This document shows, one piece after another, positions 1-12,700 of a stretch of 64,000 bases of DNA. The number at the start of each line of letters is the position of its first letter. Position 1 is the first letter of the stretch. The stretch is from positions 1 through 64,000 of the forward strand of contig JASANG010003076.1 of the NCBI GenBank assembly GCA_030248215.1, written 5' to 3'. Origin of the DNA: Enoplolaimus lenunculus. Lineage: Eukaryota > Nematoda > Enoplea > Enoplida > Thoracostomopsidae. Made by a program: the position numbers and the translations under genes. The notes beneath the pieces are model-generated. The model worked only from the letters and a program-made list of their open reading frames with translations. It was not told the DNA's origin and did no database searches.

Positions 1-305
1 GTTTTCGAGCCACTCATAAAGCACCATTTTGGTGCTGACATAGCCTAGCTATGTCCTTATCCGCAAAATAGGCCAAACATCAATGCAACTATATTCAACG
101 ATTACTGAATGGCCACGCAGGGCCCAGGTACGTTTACATTGCAGACACAGCCGCCATAACATTGATTTACCAGTTTTTACGCCTTGTGGCAACGCCTAAG
201 CCTAAATTAAGTTCTATGAGAGACTAGGTGGAGCCAGGGACTCCCTTAAGGTGTGGTTTTGATATAGGGTTTTATTTTATATTTTAGTTTTAGTTTGAAA
301 TAGGT
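1..305. other. no gene seen
   Basis: AT-rich sequence with no recognisable coding potential, next to the integrase fossil at 306. It may belong to the same decayed element, but nothing in it shows this. Confidence 0.4.
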
Positions 306-569
306 TTAAGTGTGGCACAGCCACCTACAGATAGCTTTACCAACTGTTTTTGCAGATTTATTATGAAGTGCCACAGCTTCTGGCCATTTTGACAACAAGT
401 CGGCTAGAGTCAAAATATAGGAGTGTCCATCAACACTGGCGGGCATCTGAATTATGTCAACTTCGACGTGGTGCCAAACGGCGCTGGCTGAAATTGGATG
501 CAACGGTGCATCTGTTTTGTCAAATCCCCGCGGGTTCATCCTCTGACAACTACAGATAGCAGGCTGCAA
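306..569 (-). mobile_element. Ty3/gypsy retrotransposon fossil, integrase piece
   Basis: A short open stretch on the minus strand has the family signature of the integrase catalytic core: a WHHVEVDI motif, then YILTLADLLSKWPEAV and a N-K-S-A-K-T-V-type stretch. This matches the start of the core of Ty3/gypsy-like integrases. Only about 85 residues remain. No reverse transcriptase or terminal repeats are recognisable nearby, so this is a broken, isolated and probably old fragment. Confidence 0.8.
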
Positions 570-1020
570 GCGGATAGTGAAAATGAAGGAAACGGATAGT
601 GATCAAAATAACGGAAACTAAAACGGAAAACAGATAGTTAAGTAAAAAAGTTTAATGCTAACATTTCCCGAATTTCATACCAAAAAATAACGTGATTTGT
701 ACAATACATTGCTTTGACATATATAAATATATCGTTTTCGTATTTAAATCGTCTGGCACGGGAACGAATTTTTCTTTTGAACATTTTGAGATCTTCACTT
801 CGAAGGTTTGAACAATCTGGTTTAAGTTATTGTATTAAAAAACGAAAATATTCAAATTGTTTAGACCAAAAGCATTCGAGTAGAAAACGTCCAAATTTGA
901 AATTTTTTAACCTCAACACGAAAAAAGCAGTACCATTTTTGAACATTTTGGCAAACCACTTTAAAACAATCAGATCGACGTTTTGAAATTCACTAGTTAT
1001 ATAAAATCAAGTCCACAACT
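570..1020. repeat. dispersed repeat rich in CGGAAAC/GGATAGT
   Basis: Begins with repeated ggatagt and cggaaac words. The same vocabulary occurs at about 34100-34320, 36610-36890 and 63690-64000, so this looks like a degraded non-autonomous DNA transposon family. Ends were not resolved. Confidence 0.35.
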
Positions 1021-1689
1021 TGTGCAGTGTGCCTGCTGAATTATTGAACTTTAAGCTTCTTTATATAATCATATTCAGTTGTCTGATGCACACCAAATGC
1101 GATTTTATTGCATTGAATGGTAGCAACTTTACAATATCTGAATGATAATGATATGTTGATTTTCATTTAAACCCAAGTGCATTTCCCTGGTAAATTTTTC
1201 CGTTGGGAAAAATGGACGGGGGAAAATGCACCTGTGTCAGGGGCCCCAAATGGGGGGTGTGGCTGGTGGCTGCCCAGCCCTACATTCAATCTCGTTTGAC
1301 AATTGGTTATTTCTACGCGTTATGAGTACTCGTCTGTCCTGTGTTATTTGTCCGCTTAAATTTGATCTTTGAAGACTTTTGGTTTGTTTTGGCAACATCC
1401 TCTGTTTATGCTTGTGTACCCTGCAGTGTTGTGAAATGCAATTTTGTTTAACGCTTGTATAAATTGTCTTCGTTCCGTATAACTGCTGATAAGATGATGT
1501 TTGATGTAGCACACGTTGTTTCTTTAAGTCTTCCGCAACTTTATACTTTACTTTAAAGCTATCTACCTACTTTCATTTTATATTATTTGCTTTTCAGTAT
1601 ATATTAAAAGCTTTTTGCGCTAATTTTTAAAATTTCTTATGCAAAGACCGTTATATTTAAAGAAAACATGGAAAAACATTTTCATATGT
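1021..1689. other. no gene seen
   Basis: Intergenic sequence with a short G-rich patch around 1200-1280. No coding evidence. Confidence 0.3.
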
Positions 1690-1690
1690 A

Positions 1691-2135
1691 CTGTAGTGAC
1701 CCGAATACGAGGGGAAATAATAAGGGGGTCCCCATTTTGAGTGCCAATAATCAATGGCAGTCCGTATCGATAATAAGTGTTCGTAAGCGGATAGAGCCCT
1801 AAACCCAAATTAGAGTCAATAAACGTCAATTATCCCTAATTGTAGCGCATAAATGACTTCAGGACTAACTAAAGTTGACTTCGACTCTTTAAAGCATACT
1901 TAAGTTTTGAAGGTACATTCCTAAAGTATAACTTTGCATTATCGTTCAAGCTATTGACACAAGACAAATAAATGTTTGATTCATCGGATAGTTGCAGTAC
2001 CAGATAAATATCAGTAAACGAATGGTGACGGAGCATGGGCTGAAAATAAATAACAGTCCGTAATCGAATAACAAGGGGAGTACCCTATGGAGAGGCAAAA
2101 TAAATATCAACCCCCTCTTATTCGGGTCACTCCAG
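1691..2135. mobile_element. MITE, CTGTAGTGACCC family, full length
   Basis: Starts CTGTAGTGACCCGAATA and ends with the inverted copy TATTCGGGTCAC(T/C)(A/C)CAG, with TA on both sides. Other copies are at 18071, 21367, 25500, 26156, 33014 and 48977. TA target sites suggest Tc1/mariner-like mobilisation; no transposase is present. Confidence 0.75.
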
Positions 2136-3055
2136 TATACAGTAAGAAGCATTTGGATTGTTGATGGCATGTTTTCGTTTCCGCCACTCATTATGTAAAT
2201 GTAAGGTAAACATTTTCAAGTACAACCGTAAAACTTTAAAAAACATGACTTGTTTAAGCTGGTCTTTTGCATTTAAACCAATAGTTTTTGGCGTCTTTTC
2301 GATTATCTGGTGTTTATAAAAGTATGGTTCGATTTTGAAAGTTTTTGCATATTTGAGCTTCTCATGACAACTCACCTGATCGTTTCACGCCCAAATTTGA
2401 ATTTTTAAAAAATTTGATTTTTTAGTCTCAACGTCCTGTTGGGACCCAAAATATTTTTGTAAAAAGATGGACAAAGTTATATATCATTCGGCACAGCTTT
2501 TTGTGCTGAGTGCAGTGGTGCTAAGTTTTTTGCCATCAGATGTCAGGCTTACGAATTATGGTCAAAACTGATTTGGCGCGCTGCCAATTATTTGGAACGA
2601 CGCCAAATCCTCAATTTGACCATATCTGATTAATTTGACGTTTTGTTGCAGAAAATTTAACACCGTTTAACTCAGCACGTCAATCTGCCTCGAATAATAT
2701 ATATTTTGTTAAACTTTGACTTTGTGGCAAAAAATTTTTGGGTGCCGACGGGGGCCTTGGGACTTTATAAAATCGTATATTTCAAAAATTCTAATTTGTG
2801 CGTGAAATGATCAAGGGAGGTCATGGGAAGCGCAAATACGGACAAAATTTTAAATCCAACGATTTTTGGGCAACGCTGGCTGGGGGAGTAACCGAAAATG
2901 CCCATTTTTTTAGATGAACCTAAAAACTTGTCGGGGTTAAAGACTGTAAGCATGTGACACATGCTTGTTCGTGTGTATATGCAAAATGCATTGCATTATA
3001 TAGTATGCATTCCGGCAGGATACGATCGACATATAGTCGTCGATAGAAGCAGTTG
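2136..3055. other. no gene seen
   Basis: AT-rich non-coding sequence. Short open frames here lack splice context and family resemblance. Confidence 0.3.
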
Positions 3056-3061
3056 GATAGG

Positions 3062-3235
3062 CAAGCTGCGTGGCGCAGTGGTAGAGTTCACTCAAAGATT
3101 AGTAGGCTGAGAATTCGGTTCCCGCTCAGGATACCCGCTTTTCCAGCTGCTTATTGAAAAAAGGTCTGATGTCCCGGTTCCTACCTAAACTGTTGACAAG
3201 GACCAAGGTTGAAAATGAAATTTGAATAAAACATA
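3062..3235 (+). repeat. tRNA-derived SINE-like sequence
   Basis: Carries a good A box (TGGCGCAGTGG at about 3070) and a weak B box (GGTTCCCGCTC at about 3117), followed by unrelated AT-rich sequence. This arrangement resembles a tRNA-headed SINE. No second copy was seen in the window, so confidence is limited. Confidence 0.35.
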
Positions 3236-3734
3236 GTTTTAAAGCGCGTTAACTCTGAGTACTGGCTTTCTTGCTTATATTTGCCGTAGTGATTGTATAT
3301 AGGCACAGATAGCTAGGTTGCATCTTGGACAAACCGGAGGAGACTGACGAAGTAGTGCATACGATATCGGCCATTTGCAGAAATAAGGTGCAGTGCGTTT
3401 TCCTTCTCTTAGCGGCTGGCGTATTTTGTTTTAGCAAACAACATCTAATGCGGAACACTAACTCAGATACTTTTATACGCACACGAAGCTGACCAAGTCG
3501 TTTTGTTCTTTGATTGAGAAACTGATGCAACATCTATTATACTCGCAATTGCTCGACAATTTGACAATGCTGAGAACAATTTTTTAGTTTGATATCTTCG
3601 AATTATTTTTAGAAAGGTGTTTTAATTTAATTAATTTCAACAACCCAAGTCAGGTGTGTACCGCGCTTAACTGTATAGTTTACATTTAAAAGTTCGACGG
3701 TCTCTTTGTTCAAAGTTTCGCTGTTTACGTTCAG
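3236..3734. promoter_or_regulatory. presumed upstream region of Rab32
   Basis: Lies directly before the first Rab32 exon. No TATA box or other defined element stands out. It ends in tttacgttcag, a good splice acceptor, 8 bases before the start codon. Either a 5' UTR intron or trans-splicing could use it, so the true promoter may lie elsewhere. Confidence 0.3.
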
Positions 3735-3742
3735 ACGGCATC

Positions 3743-3751
3743 ATGGTTGTG
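3743..3751 (+). CDS. RAB32: Rab32 exon 1 (M-V-V)
   Basis: ATG GTT GTG followed by the strong donor GTAAGT, phase 0. The acceptor-like ttcag at 3731-3734 leaves a leader of only 8 bases. This is the only in-phase start I see before exon 2, which itself has no early methionine. Confidence 0.75.
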
Positions 3752-6700
3752 GTAAGTTTGCTTTGATGGTGACTATTCAGATTTATTTCTCTGGTTTTTA
3801 CAGCGAGACGCTGGTTTTAGTGTTGATTTTGCTATTTTTCTTTAACTTTGACGGGGAACAACAACTATGAAGCGCTGGTCATTATTAATCAAGTGATTCA
3901 TAATAGTTTGATGGGCGAACCGTTTTCCAGCGGGACTAGAAAAGAGTAAGCATTTAGATTGTTTTTTGCTTAGGCTTAAAAAAGACTTAGGTTTAGACTT
4001 GGGTATGGGGTTTATCATTGCGCTTAGGTTTTGGTTTAGGCTTACTAATATGCTTATAGCACTACTACTACTACGCCAGTCAAAGTAACATTGGCCGATC
4101 AAGGAAAAGTGTATAATATTATAGATTGTGTTTTGCAGAATATTTCGCGTTAAAAAGAGGATTTTTGTATCTGGAATTTATCGTGTCTGAAGGTGATATT
4201 TTTTACAAAATTATATTTCAAATCTAAACGCGCAGTTCAGACTACCCTACTTATGTGCCTTATTAATAGAAAAACTGCAGTTGCGTTTTGCATTTTTTTC
4301 GTTTCAGCAGATTTCATTTTCTATTCTGTTGAAAGTTTCTAGCTTTTATATGAATACCATTAACAAAATTGCAACATTCTATACCTACATAGGCCCATGT
4401 AAAGATCAGGGGCGGAACGTTTTTTTGCAGGATTTTAATAGAGTAAGCTTAACTTTTAGATTATTTTTTCCTTATTCTTAGGATTTTAGGCTTATGTATG
4501 AGCTTATGCTTAGGCTTAGGCTTATGTATTAACTTATGCTTAGGCTTAGGCTTAGGCTTATGAATATGCTTACTGTACCGGTTCTCTTCTATACATTGGC
4601 GGCTACATGAACTGATTATTAATATTTAAATTTCTACTTTTGCAACAATGCCAAAAAACGTGCAGTTAAACACACAGTTGTAGTAAGCTTCTTTTTAAAA
4701 TTTCAAAAACAATTTTTAAAATTTCAAAAACCATTTTTAAAATTCCAAAAACTATTTTTAAAATTTCAAAAACAATTTTTAAAATTTCAAAAACAATTTT
4801 TAAAATTTCAAAAACAATTTTTAAAATTCCAAAAACTATTTTTAAAATTTCAAAAACAATTTTTAAAATTTCAAAAACAATTTTTAAAATTTCAAAAACA
4901 ATTTTTAAAATTTCAAAAACAATATTAATTTTTGTTGCAGGCAAATCGAGACGATGTCAAAAAAGAGCACCTATACAAAGTTTTAGTGATCGGTGACGTA
5001 AACGTTGGCAAAACGTCTATAATCAAGCGATATGTGCATAATTTCTTCACTGACAACTATAAAGCAACTGTAAGTAAGTATACAATTAAAATAATTTCAA
5101 AATTTAACTCTGAAGCATAAAATGATTTGTTCCATTGAAATCATGGCCAATGTTATTTTAAAGGGCGTAACAGTAAATTAAGCGTATATATTCCTAAGCC
5201 TAAGCCTAAGCGTTGCAAAACTGAGTTTCTAAGCCTAGGTCTAAGTCTAAGCCTAAGCCTAAGCAAAAAAATGCAATCAAGAATCTAAACCTACTAATTT
5301 ATAGACCCACATGAAACCTGGACGCCCCTTAAAGTAACATTGGCCGAAATCATCGCTGTACACTTGAGCAAATATATACGCGTAATTATGCAGAATGACA
5401 AATCATTTTAAGGTTAACCGCGGCCTCTAAATGTTTTTAGCGAACTTTTAATGTTTCTAGAGAAACTTCGACAACTTTTTTGGCTAAAACCACTCTGTTA
5501 CCTTCAAATTTATAATTTTATCGCCAAATTTTCAGCACGAGAGAGCTGGCCGAATTAATACATGATCTCACCGTTCCTGTGATCCGCCATTGCTCAATGG
5601 TATATCTTGGTTTGAAAATAATCAAACCAAAATATTAACATTTTAATTATTATTTGAAGCCATATTCACTTCGAGTTCAGTTTCATCGTTGAACTTAAAA
5701 CTGTTTGCAATGCTTGTTTAATGACAAATAAAGCAGGTGTATTTGCCTTTGCCACTGAGAAATTAAATCAGGCTCGTGTTATGATTTGTGCTTATATGAA
5801 CAATTTTCAACTGTTTCAGATCGGCGTTGACTTCGCGTTGAAGATAATACCGTGGGGAACAGACAGCATTATACGTTTGCAATTATGGGATATAGCAGGC
5901 AAGTTGAATAATCGCAAACCGAACTCAACATATTTAGGGTGACAGGTTTTACTTTATGATTAAACAACCTTCCCATGTAGCGTAAGCTATGAGGGTTCAT
6001 GTAAAAATGAGGAATAGAGAGTACTTCTGTGGGGCTAGAATACAGTAAGCTTAAGCTTTAGACTAACTTTTTGCTTGGTTTAGGCTTAGGCTTAGACTTA
6101 GACTTAGGAATACGCTCATTCTTACGCTTAGGCTTAAGCTTAGGCTTAGGCTTAGGAATATGCTCATTCTTACGCTTAGGCTTAGGCTTAGGCTTAATAA
6201 TATACTTATAATACTGTTCTGCCCCTGTTCTTTGCATTGGCCGCTATTGGGAACTCAGCGCTTAGTGTGTACGCGAAATAATTATACTCAACACAAGTAC
6301 AAAATCTAAGATGAGAAACGTTATCGGGCTCGACCATCAAGCTCCTATATGATTAAAATTAGTAAAGTATATGGGTCATAAACTTACACATTTGCGAGTA
6401 AAACTTTACCAGAAATTTAATGGAACGCTGTCTTGAACGTGTGATACCAGCATGTTAATCTGTTTATCGTTGTGCAGATGTGTATTTGATACACCATCTC
6501 ATAATAAACCATACAAATCAGGCGCATACCGAAAGAAAGATCCTAGTGGCCGCCCCCAGCACAATTCGTATTTATCACCGAGTGTCTTATCGGACCGATA
6601 ACAATGTTGCCAATTCTATCTACGACCCAATATTTTAGTCGTTTTTTCGGTGCCGGGGCAATCACCACCGGTCTGAACTTTTCGGTACGTCACTGATAGT

Positions 6701-9700
6701 AAAAACGATTATTAAATGTTTAACTTAACGGATAACCAATAATGAAATCATGAGATGGTTCTTGATTTTCAAAATCATGTCGAATGTTCGTCTGTGTTGA
6801 GCTGGTATTTTTCTGGTCGTACAGTTGTTTCGTTGTTGCTGTTGTTGTTGCAATGCGATGTTGGTTGTTCGTTGTTATTGGATTCGGATCAAAGTTAGGC
6901 GGTATGAGCGGAAACGCATGTGGCGAATGAAGAAAGATCGGTGGGTAGACGGGAAATTGAAACGGAGATTGCGGCGATTTTCGAACTAACATAGGTCGCA
7001 TATCTGGATAATAACGGTATAACGTGCGATAAGGAGGCAAAATGTACGGCGGCGACCTTTGATCGTAAATTTGGTTTACCGACCATTTGGATGAAGGCCA
7101 ATCGTAGCCAAATGGCATTGCGCCACCTGAGTAATACAACGGACGATCTGAAAGAAAACTAAGTCGAGTTGACGATTCAGTTCCACTGTCACGTCTATAC
7201 GGCGTTAATTCGCGGCTTCCAGCGACGCGTTTGGATTTATATAGCGGATTTTCTTTGTAAATGCCATCGACCAGTTGAAATTTTCGACCTGAATTAAGCT
7301 GTCGACCAGCCGGGACTCGTCGAACTCCGGCTAACGACGACGAAATATACAAGCTCAATTGACAGTGGTGAATAATGTACGAACAAATCGCCGCTGATAT
7401 AAGCGAAAGTGTAACTTCTAAAACGCACGCAGTAAGCGCAACTGCGTTCAAAACCAATGCGTAATAAAGCAACTTCCGGCTGCGAAAATCTTCGAATGGA
7501 GTGACTTCCGGCGACATCGAATAGTGAACAATGTATGCGTTTGCGCACGCAGGTGCAATGCAATAAAACGCGAGTGATGCACAAACGACATTCAAGACGC
7601 CAACTGGTAACACATACTGCGGTTTTGACTGACATCGAAGCTGTGCAAACGCAACTCCGAGCGTCAGCATTCCGTTTGATAATTGAACAAAATCAGGAAT
7701 AACAAAATCGACCAATGAATATTGAGCGACGTGCGCTGCAACGTTTATTGATATTTGTACCAAAAAATAAATCGCATGACCAATACTTAACCATCCTAGG
7801 ATTCGACGTTGCGAAAACGCAGCAAATTCAGGCGGCGTTTGATGAAACGTTGGTTCGCGACGATCGGAAGAGCGTCGGATAGCCTGTGCGCGGGTTGAAT
7901 TGGGCAACAGCTGGTATAAGTTTCGGCCAAAATACAGCGTTGATATAATACAAATCATCGTTGTGATTGCTGCAATACTTGCCTGAGCGGAATAAATTAC
8001 AACAGCGCCTGTTCTTGCTGTCGATTGTTGAGTAACGTCGCTTTGCGATTGTTCTGTACCAAATTCTGGCTTTCTTTCAAGCTTTTCTGAGCTGGGACGC
8101 AAAGTAGAACGAAACACGGATTCAAGTGATTTTAGTGTGAACTCAAGTGCAATTTGGCCACCGATCAGCGACATCACATATGCGGAAACGAGAAACGGTT
8201 TTAGGTGATCCATAGGACGAGTGAGTCCGCACGCAATGAGCAAAAATCCTACCCACAGGCATTCGTAGCCTCGATACGAACTTACAACGTTCCACGGAGC
8301 CAGGCTGGCGGCGAACAGTCCAAGCAGTGTAATGCCTCCGCAGGTTTGCAATAAACCCATACCACATCTGTATCGGCGCATAAATAAATCAACAGACGCG
8401 CGTTTACGAGAGCAAGAAGAGTTCTTACGAGCCAGAGAACTTAGACGACCCACAAGTGGCATTCGAGAGTCGAGACTATCGCCTGCTTCTCTCGACGACC
8501 AATTCCCAGCAAACGCAGCGGTTTCCAACGCATTTGAATGTACAACAATACTAAAAACACACGTGAAAAATGACATAGCTAGCACTGTTAACTCTGTAGT
8601 GATCAACGACAAATTTCGCCAATATCCGAGCCGTTCTGTGGAAGAAATCGGCAGCGAATACATGCTAACAACGCGTTCGATGTCTTCAGGAAAATATCCT
8701 GGCAAACACATATGGTCGATTGACTTCGCGACCATAGTTGCAGTAAAAATTGAAAACGTCAATGCGACCTTGGTGCCAAGAATGCTTATACGTCGTTGAG
8801 GTTTAATAGTCAACGCGTCAAACGCACCGCACACAATCAACACTGCGCCGGTAAGTTTATCCATACCAGATCGAATAAAAAAATAGATTGCACGCAAGTA
8901 ATGTTCGTGTATCGAACCAATTACTACAATGATTAAACCAAATAAAATTTTCGACACTGAAACAGCAACAATATATCGATATCCGTTGTCATTGCGGTCT
9001 GTAGTTTTACTGCAAGAAGTTGTATGACTTGCACGTGATGCTAAATTGTTCAGTATTGTGCAACTGACAACACCAGCAATTACTTGACTAAATCCGACCG
9101 CCACCATACTCAACGCTACGCCGAACCGGTACCACGTTTGCGTTGATTCGGTTTCAACATCGGCAAGCAAATGTTCAGTTTTAATCAGAGTGACACACGA
9201 TTCTGCGTAAAACCCTGCAATTACAAGACCAAGCGCAACGCTTAGTCCGTATAGTGTTTTCGCTGCAATACTTCCGTATCCTTTTACAATCATAAATATT
9301 CCTGTTGCACCAACTGTTACGTTAATCCAGTTTAACAGGCGTAGATCAAAAAAATAACTATGCAACCGAAATTGACTATAAAATTGCGTTGCGAACAACA
9401 CAATAGATACTAGGCCTGCGAGTACTTGCACTGTGCTGCAAATTAGCAGCGTGCAAAATGATTTCTTATGGTTTTGAAATAGCGATCGACCATGCATTGC
9501 GTTTGTAATACTGCAATTTATTCAAATATAAATTAAAATAGTAATTGCAAATCTTGTTGATGCCCGCCGTAAGACAAAATGCCTGGTTAATAGTTACGTT
9601 ACCATTATTAAAATTTTATGTATAGAGGTGCCTAAAATAGCAATTTATATATACTTCAGTAGTGAAATAAAACGGAAATTTAAACGTAAATTGAAATATA

Positions 9701-12700
9701 AACGTAAATTCAGTTCAATTTTCAATAATTTGTACGCTAGAAAAATCAAGTGAATTGCCGACGCACCTGTAATAATTTAGTGTCTTTTGCTGTTTTTCAC
9801 CGTAAAAACAGTCATCTGGAAGGTACGAGCAGGGAAAATGTTTTCAAATGATGTGTTTCGCAGTCTTCAATCGTTAAAGCAATGCAGTATACAGTACGGT
9901 ACAACCGATGGACAGCATCCGGTGTTCGGCAGGAAATCCACCTAAAGCTCCGGCTTCACATGAAATTTTGCCAGAGATTCCGGTAAAATCAGCAGTAAAC
10001 GTTTCAAACCCTTGAATCCTATAATTCTCAGACCAATCTGTGAACGTATTTTCGCAATACTTTGTAGAGTACTGTCAAAATTGGCAAAATTCAGCCACAT
10101 TTTATTGTCTAGTTTTCGTTTGCGTTCGGCCTATGTAATCTATAGTTGACTTTCCAGCGTTGGTTTTGGTCGGCTATCTTTGCAGTCAGGTTAACAGCAC
10201 AATTATATGGTTTACTCAAACAGCTGTATCTCATAAAGCGTCTATCGACAAGACAACGCATTTCCATAAAATTCGGTATATTCTCATAGTATACCTATTC
10301 GTGTATATACACTGCAAAAAATGGTGAGTCAAACTGACTCTCTCTGAAATAGGCTTTTTCGGACTATAAAAACTGAGTCAAAGTCGACTCCGCCAGAGTC
10401 AAACGTACGACTCTAATCTAATTTGACTCTGGCGGAGTCGAATTTCGACTCAGTTTGTGTAGTCTAGGAAAAGCCTATTTCGGAGATGATCAATTTGACT
10501 CCGCCAGAGTCAAACGTGCGACTCTAATCTAATTTGACTCTGGCGGAGTCGAATTTCGACTCAGTTTGTGTAGTCTAGGAAAAGCCTATTTCGGAGATGA
10601 TCAATTTGACTCCGCCAGAGTCAAACGTGCGACTCTAATCTAATTTGACTCTGGCGGAGTCGAATTTCGACTCAGTTTGTGTAGTCTAGGAAAAGCCTAT
10701 TTCGGAGATGATCAATTTGACTCCGCCAGAGTCAAACGTGCGACTCTAATCTAATTTGACTCTGGCGGAGTCGAATTTCGACTCAGTTTGTGTAGTCAGG
10801 AAAAGCCTATTTCGAAGTGAGTCAATTTGACTCACCATTTTTTACAGTGTATAACCGCTGTAAAATTCATATTCGCTACGAAAAAAAGTTGTAGAAAACA
10901 CTTCGAAAAAATTTTGCGACAAAATCGACCTGAGCCATCTCAGATACAATAAAACAACACGCCTATACAAGTAGCATCTCATTGTGAAAAATTTAGAAAC
11001 TTTTTAAGTACGAACGACAATACCGCTTTGTTTCATTCAGGACTTGCTGTATATTGTTTCAGCTGACTTTCAGAACACAACATATGATGTGTTAATAGGC
11101 GTTGAAGTGGATTTCAAGTAATGAAAGTTAACGTGCGTTCTGTTTGCTAGAGATGCGCTATATTTTTCGCAAGGTTATATAAATGTTTTCGACAATTGCA
11201 ATGGATCTTGATACGATATGTCGGCTGAGTTCACTTTGAATTGGCGTCAAAATTATTTTGTGTCGGCATTGTTTTCTAATGAATCGTTATGCGAGTACCC
11301 TGGCTCCGGGTCCGGTAAAAACTTGATTTCCGGCTGTTAACGTAAGAACTTCAGTACCCAATAAAATTTTTCGCACTTTAGTAAAGTGGTGTATCGTTCA
11401 ATGGGCTGGTTGGTAATTATGGTAAGATTTTGAAAGGTTTTTGTTTCTCATATTTCGGCCTATGTAAAGATCAGGGTCGGAACGTTTTTCTGTAGGACTA
11501 GAATAGAGTCAGCTTAAGCTTTAGACTAATTTTTTTTGCTTGACTTAGGCTTAGGCTTAGGTTTAGACTTAGGAATGAACTCATTCTTACGCTTAGGCTT
11601 AGGCTTAGGCTTAGGGTCTGTAAACCCATCTTGTTTGCTTGTACTCTTCGTGCCTGCTGTAACGTTTAGGATATATTTTCAACCTGCCTTGTGTTGCCTT
11701 CAAAACGCAATTACGCGGACCCGTACACTCAATCTAATATTTCTGATATTTAAGAAAAAATTTCTTACATTTAAGAAATATGATTAGCAAGGTGCACTTG
11801 AAAAGTATTTGTGTTATAACAGAAATGTTTTCGAAAAACGTTTTGAAAAACGTTTTCCAGTTTAGAAAAATTGTCTTAAATATCAGCAAAACTTTTCAGA
11901 TTTGCCACAGAAAACACTTTTCTGAATAAATTCAGAAATACTTTTTTGTCGGTAGCCAAGGGGGGACGAGCTGAGCTCAGTTACCTTGGAAAAATTTGGC
12001 CCCTTGGAGAATTTTAAACATAGATGCCACCCATTTACAGTTAACCGTTTATTACCTAAAATTGCCGAACAGGACAAACCGTGGCCAGCGATTTTTAACC
12101 TCTTGACACTGGAACACTTTGCAGCACAGTCCATATTATTTGCTAACCATTGAAGTTTAACTCGTCTTCGTTCGTGTCGTATTGCAAAAACGAAAATCAA
12201 AGTTTGTTTCAAGTCAAAACGTAAAGTCAAAATTCAATTTTGATCGAGAAACAGACCAAGTTGTAGTATTCGGAGGCAAAATGGAGCATTGAATCCTCAT
12301 GTTTGCATTTCTGCTTTGCAGCGATGCGCTTTTTAAAATCTTAACGTCAGTTGTTCAAACAGAACACAGAATCAAATACGCTAGACTCTATAATCTGTTA
12401 ACTAAATAAACATAGCAGTTGTGAAGGTTTTAAAAAGTTTTGCAAACATTCAAATATTTCGACTGCTGCTATTTTTTTCTGTAAAATTTTCATCTATTCT
12501 TGCATTCTGTACTGTTTTAGTACAAAAAACTAAAACTAACTTTGGCTCATGTAAAGATCAGGGACGGAACGTTTTTCTGTGGAACTGCAATAGAGTAAGC
12601 TTGCGCTTTAGACTAATTTTTTTTGCTTGGATTAGGCCCTAGGCTTAGGAATATGCTCATTCATACGCTTAGGCTTAGGCTTAGACTTAGGAATATGCTC

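Noticed and set aside
4500-4560. TTAGGC tracts as a telomere or interstitial telomere site
   Set aside because: Every tract examined lies within a MITE framework with terminal repeats, so they are transposon-borne.
4666-4944. Repeated ILKIVFE peptide frame
   Set aside because: It is the translation of the 21-bp minisatellite.
8332-8799. 155-codon open frame on the plus strand
   Set aside because: It lies inside the 925-codon minus-strand gene, is polar without domain features, and is best explained as its antisense shadow.
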